Shown here: piece by piece, positions 1 through 11,100 of the stretch
Numbering within the stretch: position 1 is the first letter of the stretch
Layout: each line of letters begins with the position of its first letter
Source of the DNA: Galbula dea
Taxonomy: Eukaryota > Chordata > Aves > Piciformes > Galbulidae
Length of the DNA stretch: 64,000 nt
Direction of reading: 5' to 3'
NCBI GenBank assembly: GCA_013399015.1
Contig: VWZX01006241.1
Location: 372,001-436,000, forward strand
Notes under the pieces: generated by a model
The model's database searches: none
Seen by the model: the letters and a program-made list of their open reading frames with translations, nothing else
What the model was told of the DNA's origin: nothing
Program-made: the position numbers and the translations under genes

Positions 1-3000
1 TTGCTCAAGGATTCTGTGCTGCCAGTGAAGTTAAGGGATCCCCTTAGAGCGGATTGGCTCCCTGGTGCATGGTTTGAATCAGTTTCCCCTTGCAAACATG
101 GGTGGGGTTGGATATTCGTTGGGACTTTTTACTGTGACAATAGATACGTCTTCAGTCTTGTCTGTTCGGCTTGGAAAGGGCACACTTCTCCAGTGGGCTT
201 TTATCTAACTGGCTGGGCAAAATAAAGTATGCCTTGGGGAAGGGTGTGCATATGTGCCTAAATGTTCATCTCTGTGGAACTTTAGATCTCTGACCTGTAC
301 AGCTAATCAACTGTAAAATTTACAAAGTGTTTGAGGTTGATTCAGGCGTAAGGCTTAAAGCTGCAGTCTAGCTCCACTTTTTTCCACCTCTGAAACCAAA
401 TAAAGACCATGTAACTGTATATTCCAGATCTAATCTTATTTATTTTCCTATGGTTATTTATTAGCAGGGGCTTCTTTTGTTATTTGGCTTTGGGTCTGCT
501 TGGAAGGATGCATGGAGAGTACTGCAGCTTTAAGAGCTGGCTTTAAAAGAAAAAAAAAAAGCAAGGCTGGGATAGTTTTCAAGCTGTCCTGCAGATAGTC
601 ACTTCAACCTGAGATCTTTATGCTGAACGCATAGAACTGTAAATCCAACACCTTTCTGAATGTGATAACGATGACTCGATTTCTAATTCCTTTACTCAGA
701 AAAGGTTAAATGTAAAAGCTAGTGGAGTTTTGTTTCCTCTGCTGTCTCTTGTTTCCAGGCGCTGGAAAGCTCCTGTTAACTCCTAGTTGCTGCTGCCCCC
801 TGCTGCTGACAGCTCCTAGCAGCTGTCACCCAACAACCAAGTGAGAATGTACAGATGAGTTTGCAAATAAAAGCTGAAACATCTCCAGTGTGCATTTGTT
901 TAGTGCTCGTCTCTGGCCCAGGTGCAGTGTTGTGTTGAGCTCTGGGGGGAAGTGTTTCACTCCCATGGGGGGGTGTGGATCCGATCACTAGTGTTTTCCA
1001 CCTGATACCCGAGTTGTAAGGATTGTGTTTCTTGTTTAATGCTTGGACTAAGTCAATCCTCAAAGTGTGGCTGGGAGGACAAGATGCTTCTTCTATGTAC
1101 TGAGGGCAAGTTCTGAATGTGGATGGTGCTTCTCTGTTGCAGAGTGGCGACTTCTCACACTTCTTTCAGACCAAGTGTAGCTCTGCTAGCTGGGTTGCAG
1201 CTCTGCTAAGAACTCTTTGCTGCAATTTATACCATAAAGACTCTAAAATAATCAACACCACTTTTGATCTCCTACTCTTCCAGTGCTTAGATATTTATTT
1301 TTAAAGGGTTCCCAGCCAGTCCTTTTGCAGAGTTCAGAAATATTCCCACGTGTCCCTTTCCTGCCCTGTAGAAATGGGGCTCTGGATGCTTGTATTGGAG
1401 TGGCTAGATCACCTTGACCACACTTTGGATTGACTGCCAGTGTCCCCTGGCCTTGTTCCTTGCCAACCCAAAAGCAATTGTTAAAGACCTGTCCTTTTGG
1501 TGGTTATGTCTGTCTCAGTCTGAAGAGCTGGGCAAAAAGTAAATGACAGGGCTTGTATTGCAGGTGGGAGAGCCCTGCTTGGGCTCTCAGCTCTATGGCG
1601 ATCTGCTGTTTAAGATCTGGAAGACCTCTGCTTTCTCTGTGCATCTGCAGAATAACATGGCTTGGTGACCAGGTGGTAGGTAAGCGAGGAAGGAGTTGAC
1701 AACTGGATTTATTCCTCAGAGTAAAAATAGATGAACCCCAAAAATAAGCAGTCATGTTCTAGGCTGTCAGTTGTGGTTGTGGAGAGTGCAGGCTGTGTGA
1801 CACGCCACTGTGGCTTCCAGTGTCCCAGCTACAAGTGGGAATCTATGTCCAGCCCACAGATGCAGAATTGACATTAGCAATTCCTGCAGAGGTTTTCTCA
1901 GGAACAGGAACACATTTTTCTTTAAGAAGCACTTGGCATTTGAAGCAAACTGGGCAGAGGAAAGTGTCTGTACATCCTCCTGGATGGCTGTGCAGTGTAC
2001 TGGGAAAGGGGCTGTTGATTTAAGTCAGAGCAGGGGACCTGCTTTTACCAGAGGGTCCCTGTCAGGGTTCCTTGGAAGTCTGGCCTAGTAGCCTCAGGTG
2101 AGATTATTTCAATGTCGCCTTTCATACAAATGCAAACTTCAGAGCACAAATTAACCCCTCAGGTGTGTTACCTCTTCATTCCCAAAAAAATACTGTTAAT
2201 TGTGGTCAGCCTCTAAAATTTCCTAAATAAACCAGGACAAACCCACTTATGATTGCTCCTACAGACATATTGCTTGTGGCTGGGTTAGACTGGATGAGCC
2301 CAGTGATGACCTCCTTTCTAATGCCTTCTTGATTTAAGTGCAGCTTGAACCACCCCTCTTTGTGCTGCCTGCTTTGTATGCCTTGCATTAGGCACAAGGA
2401 CCTGCTACAGCAGTACAAGCTGCAGCTTGGACAGCTCTAGTTCTTCCTCTGCACTTGGCTTTACAGTGCAGCCTGGCTGGCCAGGTTCCCTAGCAGGGTG
2501 GCTGGCAAACACAGTGAGCAGAGATGTCAGGTGGCACAATGAGGTGACCCAACTACCTGGGTCTGCAGAGGAGTTTCTGAAAGTCATCTAAGATCAGCAA
2601 AAATATAACTGGGTTGAGCTCTGCTTTTCCCATCTAGCTGACACTGACCTCTTCATCCAGCAATAGGCAGCAGTGATGTTCCAAAGCACTGGTGTCTGTG
2701 AGGGCTGACAGGTACCACAAAGCACTGCAAACAGCTGCTGAATGACAGGGGAGAGTTTGTGTTTGCAGACAACCTTTGGGAAGCACCTCTCTTCTGAGAC
2801 ACCCAGAGTCTGTTCTCTGTGTTGAGGAAGAAGGAAGCTTCTCTAACCTCACTGTCTAGTCCAGATGGGATGGCTGAGACACAACCACCCTGTTCCCTCA
2901 CTTTGTCTGGATCCTCTCTTATACTCCACATAGATTTTGCAGCTGTTCTCGTGAAGACCAGGTCTTGAGGCAGCCTCTGGGAGCATGTGAATATAAAAAT

Positions 3001-3900
3001 ACAGAAAGACAAGGCATTTCTCTGTATCCCTGTCTTTGACCACATCTGGTCTCATGGTGATGAAGGTTGCTGATAGTGCTCAGTGATTCAGAGTAGCAAA
3101 GATGAAAGTCCAGTGCAGAGAGCTGTGGGAGGATCTGCTAATAGCAACTAGGCAACATGGTGAGCAATGACTTGTAAATATGAAATTATATGTGTGGGGT
3201 TGATTTCACTTCATACACAGTGCTGGGCTCTAAACTAGGTACAGCCACTCAGAAAAGATCATAGCATTACAATGAATGTTCTTATGAAAAATCTCAGCTT
3301 GCTGTTCAGGAGGAGCCAGACAAGCAAGAGAAAGCTAGAAACCATTAGGAGAGGAATAGAAAGCAGAATTAAATGGTGAATGCCACCAGTATCGATGCAT
3401 AATTCAGCTGCATCCTGTGCACTACCCATGCTAACAAACTGTCCAGAATTCTGGACAGAGAAATGATAACATAAAACCATAGAAACTGTAGAGAAAGAGG
3501 AAACAACAGAGGCAGAGTAATGTTTCTCAAAAGAAGCCACAAAATAGACTGGGACTCATCAGTCAGGAAGAAGGCTGGGTAACAGAGGTTTATAAAATGA
3601 GTGAAAGGGGAAGGTGACCAGGGAATTATTTTCCCCAGGTGTAATGGGAGATATCTGCTGATCTCTGCAATTATAGGTGGGCAGGGGCCAGGTTCAAACC
3701 TGAGTGAACAGAGGTATCTCTGCATGCAACATGAAGCTCAAACAGTGAAGCTCTTTCTGACAGCACAGGAGGTACATGAACACTTGTTGGGGTACATGAG
3801 CTCTTCTGTATGACTAAAAAGCCAGCTGACTGTTACAGACTGTATGCCACTGTATGTCTGCATGGTTCACTCCTCACTTGCACACTGTGTGCTTGTCCTA
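1..3900. other. Gene-free interval at left edge
   Basis: I see no exon or repeat that I can name. Open frames here are short, lack family features and conflict between strands. Canonical AATAAA hexamers occur on the + strand at 221-226 and 399-404. In other vertebrates FAM76A lies upstream of STX12 in the same orientation, so this edge could hold its 3' UTR. That is inference from synteny; no FAM76A coding exon is visible. Confidence 0.35.
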
Positions 3901-4330
3901 CCATCTTCCTGGCTGAGGGAGGATGGGGTGGAAATTGAAAAGGTTCAGAGAAGAGCAATCAGGATAATCAAAGACTGAGGCCCAATAACCATCACTCTTC
4001 AGAAAGTATCTGAGAAGAGATGCAGGTTTTCAGTCTTCTTCCCATGCAAGCAATAAGGCGTCAAAGGAGACTGGCAAATTGCAGGTTCAAAGCAAAGGAG
4101 GTGGATTTTTCTCCAATAAATAGCTGAGCTGTGGGACTCTCCTGCACAAGATGTTGTGGATGTGTGAGGTTTCTGAGGGTTTGAGGGGTGGTCAGACAAG
4201 TTCCTTGAAGAGAAATCCATGAAAGGTCTGTAAAGCACATAAAAATTACATCTGGCTTAGGAGGCTGCAAGAGCCACAGAGAGCTAAGGGCTGGAAAACT
4301 GGCCAAGCAGGCACTATCACGCTTGTGTTC
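3900..4330 (+). repeat. Eroded CR1-family LINE 3' region
   Basis: The segment reads like the terminal part of an old CR1. A stretch resembling the RT C-terminal phrase around 'gttcagagaagagcaatcag' is followed by a 3'-UTR-like block near 4140-4240 (a 'gatgttgtggatg' phrase, then 'gagaaatccatgaaagg'). It is much more diverged than the other CR1s in the window and has no open frame. The subfamily cannot be assigned by eye. Confidence 0.5.
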
Positions 4331-4514
4331 TGCTGAAGGCATCTATTGAGTGCTCTCATTGTTCTGATAATTTCTCCCTTTCCAGTTGGTTGCTGGCTGG
4401 CACAGGCACTGGCCTAACACTTTCACAGAATCACAGAATGTTAGGAGTTAGGAAGGGACCTTGAAAGATCATCTAGTGCAACCCCCCTGCCACAGCAGGA
4501 TTCCCTAGACCAGG

Positions 4515-5741
4515 TCACACAGAAGCATGTCCCACGGGTTTGGAATCTCTCCAGAAAAGGAGACTCCCCAGCCTCTCTGGGCAGTCTGTGCCAGTGCTCC
4601 AACACCTCAACTGGGAAAACATTTTTCTTGTATTCACAAGGAACCTCCTATGCTGCAGCTTATAACCATTGCCCCTTGTCTTGTCACTCGGCTTCACTGA
4701 GAAGAGCCTGACCCCATCCTCCTGACACACACCCTTCACATATTTAAAAGCATAGATGAGGTCACCCCTTAGTCTCCTCTTCTCCAAGCTAAAGAGACCC
4801 AGCTCCCTCAGCCTTTCCTCATCAGGAAGATGTTCCAGCCCCTTCATCATCTTGGTGGTTCTATGCTGAACTCTTTCCAGCAGTTCCCTATCCTTCTTCA
4901 ACTGAGGGGCCCAGAACTGGACACAATATTCCAGATGCGGCCTCACCAGGGTGGAGTAAAGGGGGAGAAGAACCTCTCTTGACCTACTAACCACACCCCT
5001 TCTAATCCACCCCAGAATCCCATTGGCCCTCCTGGCCACAAGAGCACACTGCTGGCTCATGCTCATCCTTCTGTCTATCAGGACCCCCAGGTCCCTTTCC
5101 CCTTCCCTCCTCTCCAGCAGGTCAGCCCCCAACCTATACTCATACATGGGGTTGGTCTTCCCCAGGTGCAAGACTCGACACTTGGCCTTATTGAATCTCA
5201 TTAAATTTCTCCCTGCCCAACTCTCCAGCCTGTCTCAGTCAGGCTGAATGGCAGCACAACCCTCCAGTGTGTCAGCCACTGCACACAGTTTAGTGTCATC
5301 AGCAAACTTGCTGACAGTGCACTCTGATCCCTTAGCCAGGTCGTTAATGAATAGATTGAAAAGTACTGGTCCCAGTACTGACCCCTGAGGGACTCCACTA
5401 GACACAGGCCTGCAACTAGACTCCATCCCATCGACCACAACTCTCTGACTTCTGTCCTTCAACCAGTTCACAGTCCACCTCACTACCCAATCAGCCAGAC
5501 CACACTTCCTCAGTTTAGCTTCAAGGATGCTGTGGGAGACAGTGTCAAATGCTTTACTGAAATCAAGATAAACCACATCCACTGCCCTACCCTCATCTAT
5601 CCACCTGGTTATGTCCTCATCAAAGGCTATCAGGTTGGTCAAACATGACTTCCCCTTGGTAAGCTCATGCTGACTGCTCCCAATGACCCCCTTATCCTTG
5701 CTATGCCTAGAGACAGAGTTGAGGATAAAGTGTTCCATCAC
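4515..5741 (-). pseudogene. CR1 reverse transcriptase ORF (interrupted)
   Basis: Minus-strand frame from about 5741 to 4515 encodes the RT palm and C-terminal region of CR1 ORF2. Visible landmarks are YLDFSKAFDTVSHSIL, SSGVPQGSVLGPVLF and the catalytic FADDTKL, followed by the conserved C-terminal thumb-like region ending in the 3' UTR. An in-frame stop near 5233 splits it, and a frameshift near 5738 separates it from the upstream part (about 5923-5738, with DWRKANVTPVF). The protein would copy its own RNA at a nicked target (target-primed reverse transcription). The breaks make it a relic, though a fairly young one. Confidence 0.88.
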
Positions 5742-6227
5742 TTTTCAGGGATGGAGGTGAGGCTGACCAGTCTAGAGTTACCCAGCTCCTCCTTCTTGCC
5801 CTTTTGGAAGACTGGAGTGACATTTGCCTTCCTCCAATCCCCAGGCACCTCTCCTGTTCCCCAGGAATTACTAAAGATGACAGAGAGGGGCCCAGCAATG
5901 ACTTCTGCCAGCTCCCTCAGCACCTGTCAGTGCATCCCATCAGGTCTCATGGATTTATGGATGTCCAGATGACAGTATAGACAGAGACAAAGAAGGTATT
6001 CAGTAAGTCCACCTTCTTTGGATCATCTGTCCCCAAGGCACCCACCTCATTCAGCAGGGGGCCTACACTGCCTCTATATTCATTTTTTGAGCAATGTATT
6101 TGAAGAAGCCTTTCCTGGTGTCCTCTACCTCCCTTGCAAGATTTAATTCCAGAGAGGCCTTAGCTTTCCTAGTTGCCTCCCTACAACCTCTGACAACAGT
6201 CTTGTACTCTTCCCATGTAGTCAGCCC

Positions 6228-6536
6228 CTACTTCCATGCCCCGTAGAATCTCTTCTTCCACTTGAGTTTGCCCAGCAGTTCCTTACTTAACCAAGCAGGT
6301 CTCCTGGCTCCCCTCCTTGATTTTCTACGTGTTGGGATGCTCTGAACTTGAGCTTGGAAGAAGTGGTCTTTGATTGTTAACCAACTTTCTTGGGCCCCTT
6401 TATCTTCTAGTACCCTGTCCCATGAGATTTCCCCTAAAAACGTCTTGAGAAGATCAAAGTCGGCCCTACTGAAGCACAGGGTTGTGAGTCGACTAGGTAT
6501 TCTGTTCCTACCACACAAGATCCTGAATTCTACCAT
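6228..6536 (-). pseudogene. CR1 ORF2 endonuclease-RT linker
   Basis: A 102-aa minus-strand open stretch corresponds to the linker between endonuclease and RT in CR1 ORF2, with the features WDRVLEDKGAQESW and ARRPAWLSKELL. A second near-identical copy at 6649-7017 exists only because of the duplication across the N at 6767. Confidence 0.8.
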
Positions 6537-6766
6537 CTCAGGGTCACTGCAGCCAAAGTTGCCTCTAACTCTCCAACCAGACCCTCCTTGTCAGTGAGTA
6601 TCAGGTCCAGCATCTCTCCTCTCCCAGGTGGCTCATCCACCATCTGCATCAAGAAGTTGTCCTCAAGGCACTGGAGGAACCTCCTGGACTGTGAATGGCT
6701 GGCTGAGTAGGCTTTCCAGCAAATATCTGGGTAGTTAAAATCCCCCATAAGAACCAGGGCCTCATC
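6287..6766. repeat. Direct repeat A, copy 1 (480 bp)
   Basis: This stretch recurs exactly, as far as I can read by eye, at 6768-7247, separated only by the N at 6767. It begins 'ttaaccaagcaggtctcctg' and ends '...ccagggcctcatc'. See the matching finding for the assembly interpretation. Confidence 0.95.
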
Positions 6767-6767
6767 N

Positions 6768-7247
6768 TTAACCAAGCAGGTCTCCTGGCTCCCCTCCTTG
6801 ATTTTCTACGTGTTGGGATGCTCTGAACTTGAGCTTGGAAGAAGTGGTCTTTGATTGTTAACCAACTTTCTTGGGCCCCTTTATCTTCTAGTACCCTGTC
6901 CCATGAGATTTCCCCTAAAAACGTCTTGAGAAGATCAAAGTCGGCCCTACTGAAGCACAGGGTTGTGAGTCGACTAGGTATTCTGTTCCTACCACACAAG
7001 ATCCTGAATTCTACCATCTCAGGGTCACTGCAGCCAAAGTTGCCTCTAACTCTCCAACCAGACCCTCCTTGTCAGTGAGTATCAGGTCCAGCATCTCTCC
7101 TCTCCCAGGTGGCTCATCCACCATCTGCATCAAGAAGTTGTCCTCAAGGCACTGGAGGAACCTCCTGGACTGTGAATGGCTGGCTGAGTAGGCTTTCCAG
7201 CAAATATCTGGGTAGTTAAAATCCCCCATAAGAACCAGGGCCTCATC
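6768..7247. repeat. Direct repeat A, copy 2 (480 bp)
   Basis: Second copy of the 480-bp unit, offset by 481 bp from the first. It continues without interruption into single-copy CR1 sequence at 7248. Confidence 0.95.
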
Positions 7248-7481
7248 CTCATCAGGTGGCCTGTAATAAACACCCACAACAGTATCCCCCATACTAGCCT
7301 GCCCCTTAATTCACACCCATAAACTCTCAACTCTCCCCTCATCCACCCCTGGACAGAACTCAATACATTGCAGTTGCGCTCTCAGGTAAAGAGCAACTCC
7401 CCCACCATGCCTTGTAGATCTGTCTTTCCTAAAAAGAACATAACCATCCATGACCACATTCCAGTCATGAGATCTGTCCCA
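7094..7481. repeat. Direct repeat B, copy 1 (388 bp)
   Basis: Begins 'tctctcctctcccaggtggc' and ends '...gatctgtccca' just before the N at 7482. It recurs at 7483-7870 with an offset of 389 bp. It overlaps the end of direct repeat A copy 2. Confidence 0.95.
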
Positions 7482-7482
7482 N

Positions 7483-7870
7483 TCTCTCCTCTCCCAGGTG
7501 GCTCATCCACCATCTGCATCAAGAAGTTGTCCTCAAGGCACTGGAGGAACCTCCTGGACTGTGAATGGCTGGCTGAGTAGGCTTTCCAGCAAATATCTGG
7601 GTAGTTAAAATCCCCCATAAGAACCAGGGCCTCATCCTCATCAGGTGGCCTGTAATAAACACCCACAACAGTATCCCCCATACTAGCCTGCCCCTTAATT
7701 CACACCCATAAACTCTCAACTCTCCCCTCATCCACCCCTGGACAGAACTCAATACATTGCAGTTGCGCTCTCAGGTAAAGAGCAACTCCCCCACCATGCC
7801 TTGTAGATCTGTCTTTCCTAAAAAGAACATAACCATCCATGACCACATTCCAGTCATGAGATCTGTCCCA
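7483..7870. repeat. Direct repeat B, copy 2 (388 bp)
   Basis: Second copy of the 388-bp unit. After 7870 the sequence continues with the 5' part of the CR1 endonuclease region (read on the minus strand). Confidence 0.95.
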
Positions 7871-8150
7871 CCATGCTGCGTGCATCAGTACACAGGCTTT
7901 TCAGGGAGCAAGCTGAGCATGCCAGTTCTATCCTAGGGGGTGGGAGGCCTTCTGGTCTGTATTAGTACTAGCACTAGAACACCGCCCCACAGGTGCAGAC
8001 CTAGCAACAACCCCATCCCCCTTCGAATCTAGTTTAAAGCTCTGTGGATGAGCCCTGAGAGTTCTTGTCCTAGAATCCTTTTTCCCCCGGAAGATAAGCC
8101 TTCCACACCTCCTATCATCTGCCTTGGTATTTTGTAAGACCAGCCATTAC

Positions 8151-11100
8151 CAAAGACCCCAAACCCCTGCCTGTAGCACCAGTCTTGGAGCCAGGTATTT
8201 ATAAACTGAATTTTTCAGAGATCTGTATGCAGGGACTCCAGATATCTCTTCTAAGGGATGATACTGTATGCATGTACTGGCAGATTTCTGTCTCCTCTGA
8301 GCACTATGGGCCTAGGTGGATGGCCACCTCCACATTTAAAATACAAGTGCAATTGTTGCCAAAATACCCCTGTTCCTAAAAACTGCACACCAGCACCCTG
8401 TCTTGGTTCTCCCACCAGCTCAGGCACCTCCTAGAGGCATCCTCAATAGATCGTTCTCCCATCCACACTACAGCTGCCAACTTGCACAGACTGATGCCAT
8501 CCTGCCATGAGACATTCCTCTCTCTTTGCTGCTCATGAGGTAGTAAAATACTGTTTCTACCCTGAGCATCCCATCAATGAACCTTCTTCTTTGTGCCCCT
8601 TCACCCTGGCCACATTGGCTTCAGGAGACAGTGCTTACCCTGTGAGATCCTGGATGCCTTCCATTGTATGATATGTATTCCAGGCACAAGCAGTCATACC
8701 TGTGATGTTCAGGGGGACGCTCCTGAGCTCAAAGCTGGATTTCACTTCAGTGTCAGAGCTCTGTTTCTGTTTCATTCTTTTAAACCCTGTCACTGGATTT
8801 ACATTTGCCTCAGAATTTTGGAGTGAGGAATTGTTCATCTGCTCTTCTTCTCCATGCCTCTTCCTCTTGGGAGCTCACAGTTTCTGCATCCCTCTCCCCT
8901 CAAGCTTTTAGAAGAACTTGTTTCAGTTTTCCTGGTCATAAAATAGCAGGAGTAAACTTTGTTCTGCTTCTCTGCAGCACATTTCTGGAGGCAGTTTGTT
9001 CCAATTGGAGACAGCCAACATGAGAATAGAATTTGCTCCTGAGACATCTTGACTTTGCTTGTGTCCCCTCTGGACTACCAGAGGGGCATGGAAAAATGTG
9101 GATTTTACAACAGACCTCATCCTCAAACTCCAAACCACTGTTACTAAGAAATATTCAGTCAAATATTCAGTCATATTCTTTGCCACAAGAGAGCTGTCTC
9201 AGATGTAGTTTTCTCCTCTAGGCACATTGTAAATGCTCCTAATCCTCCGCTGCCTCTCAAAAATAAAATGATGGCTGTGCCTGACACCATCCTGTGCAAT
9301 TCCCAAATCACATCATATCACTTGCCTCAAAAGACAAGCCAGCTGCTAAGGACACCCCTCACCCACACCTGGAGTGGGGTTTAATGGAATGCTCTGAGCA
9401 TTAACTCCAGTCCTGTCTTACAGGTAAGTCCCTCCTCATGTCCCAGCTCTCCTCCTAGGGTATATGGCAACAGACAGAGTGCAGGTATCATCTGTGGGGT
9501 TGGTGCTTTCCAAGGAAAACATTACCCCACCACCTCCAACTCCATCACACACTGTGTTTGGACATCCCTGAACCCTGTCAGAATGGGGTAACTGACAATA
9601 TCACTGCACTGTCAAGGATAAACATCAATTTGGATAAAAGAAGACAACAACAAACAGATGATAATGAACAGATCCAGTTATCTGCTAAGGAAGCTGGAAA
9701 ATGTCATGCAATAAAATCATATCACCTTGTTTCTTTGGAAAGAAGGAAACTGTCTGGCCTTGCACACTGCATCTGAGAACAAACCAGATTCCTCCACTAG
9801 CATATGAGACAGTCACCTGCTCAGAATACAGGGGATTTGTAAACACTCTACAGACAAGGCACTAGAAATCCCCTCAAAACCTCATGCTGTATATCGTGCT
9901 CTCTGCTGGTCTGCAGATACATACAGCACCCTGGGTTAGAGAGGTGAAATCGGTTATTCAGGCATCTTGATTAAGGCAGAGGAAGGATGGAGCCCTGGCA
10001 AGGGCACATAGCTTTGCCAAAGCAGCCACCTGCCTTCATACAAAGGCTGTTTTACATCTCCTGGGACAAGGCAGATCCTTCTATGGACTTCAACAAAATG
10101 ATATGACAAATGACCCAGCTTTGAAAGAAAGGATGATCCTAGGTCTGAGTCTGAAACTGCTGGCAGGCAACTTCAGAAGATGCCTAAACAAGCAAGAGTC
10201 CTTCACTCTGGTATGGGCATCTGTGATGAAAAACACCTGCTGGCCCTGGAATGACAACTTCGGTGAAATGACTCTTCTTCTACAACTTAGGGAGATTTCT
10301 AAGAGAACTGCTTTCATGTCCTTTGTCAATAGCTGTAGGAAGAAGAGCTGCAGTCCCACGCATATCGTACATGTGCTAAGCATTGATAGACCAGTGGGAT
10401 AAGAAATGTGTGACTGTAGCAAAGATAGCCTGCCACAGCTCATCTGCCTGCCCCTGTGGATCCAGAGGAACCAGCGCAGGGGCTGATTTCATCTCTCTTT
10501 TGGGTCAGCAGCTCTGTGTGCTCTCAGGTCTCTGAATCATGGGGAAGGACAATACAGCCAAGTTAGGCAACGCAGAGGTGCTGTGCATCACTCCCCAGAG
10601 CCAGCCAGCCAGGATGCAGTCTCCTGAGGATGCCACTGTGGAGTACTCACAGGGAGAAGTTCCATTTTGTTGAACCCAAGCCCCTAGTGCTGCAGGGATT
10701 CCCAAGAGCTTCCACATGTGCCTGCACGAACAGGGATTAGGGAAAGCAGCTCTTTGCCAAATCTGAGTGATACTGCAGAGACAAAGAACTAAGCCCATAG
10801 TAAAAGCTTTGCAAACGACTGCTTTGGCAAGAAACTTATCCCAGCCCAGTCCCGGCTCAGCTTTTTCCCCTGAAGGAAGAAGGAAGAGTGGAGTATCTGC
10901 ACCTGAAGTCACTGACAAAAAGCTGTTGATAAGAAAGCACAGTAGGTTACTCTACAGCCCACCTCTGAGCCATAATTTAATGCTGAGGGTCTCTTCTGGA
11001 GCATGTCGTTGTTTATGGCACATTACAACACATGATTTTCAGATGCTGGTTACAGCATCTGTTACAGCTTGCTGTTAGGTTGCTTCATAATTGCTACACC

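Larger units (their letters stand above)
4424..8150 (-). mobile_element. Long CR1 LINE, antisense, with duplicated interior
   Basis: The CR1 3' end (octamer tail beginning 'cacagaatcacagaatg') is at 4424 and the body extends rightwards on the minus strand. Reading from the 5' side, the minus strand carries an endonuclease part (about 7885-6540, with a GDFN motif), a linker (about 6536-6228) and an RT (about 5970-4515, with FADD at its catalytic core). The RT is nearly open: one in-frame TGA lies near 5233 and a frameshift near 5738. Two single-N gaps at 6767 and 7482 are flanked by exact duplications, so the real element is about 870 bp shorter. The 5' part of the endonuclease, before the WWDRSHDW stretch, looks deleted. 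No autonomous function is expected. Confidence 0.93.

Noticed and set aside
1..430. FAM76A 3' UTR at the left edge
   Set aside because: Suggested only by synteny and AATAAA hexamers. No coding exon or recognisable UTR sequence supports it, so it is not called as a gene feature.
3240..3730. Hydrophobic minus-strand open frames (93 and 118 codons)
   Set aside because: Hydrophobicity reflects T-rich composition on that strand. The two frames overlap each other and show no family resemblance.
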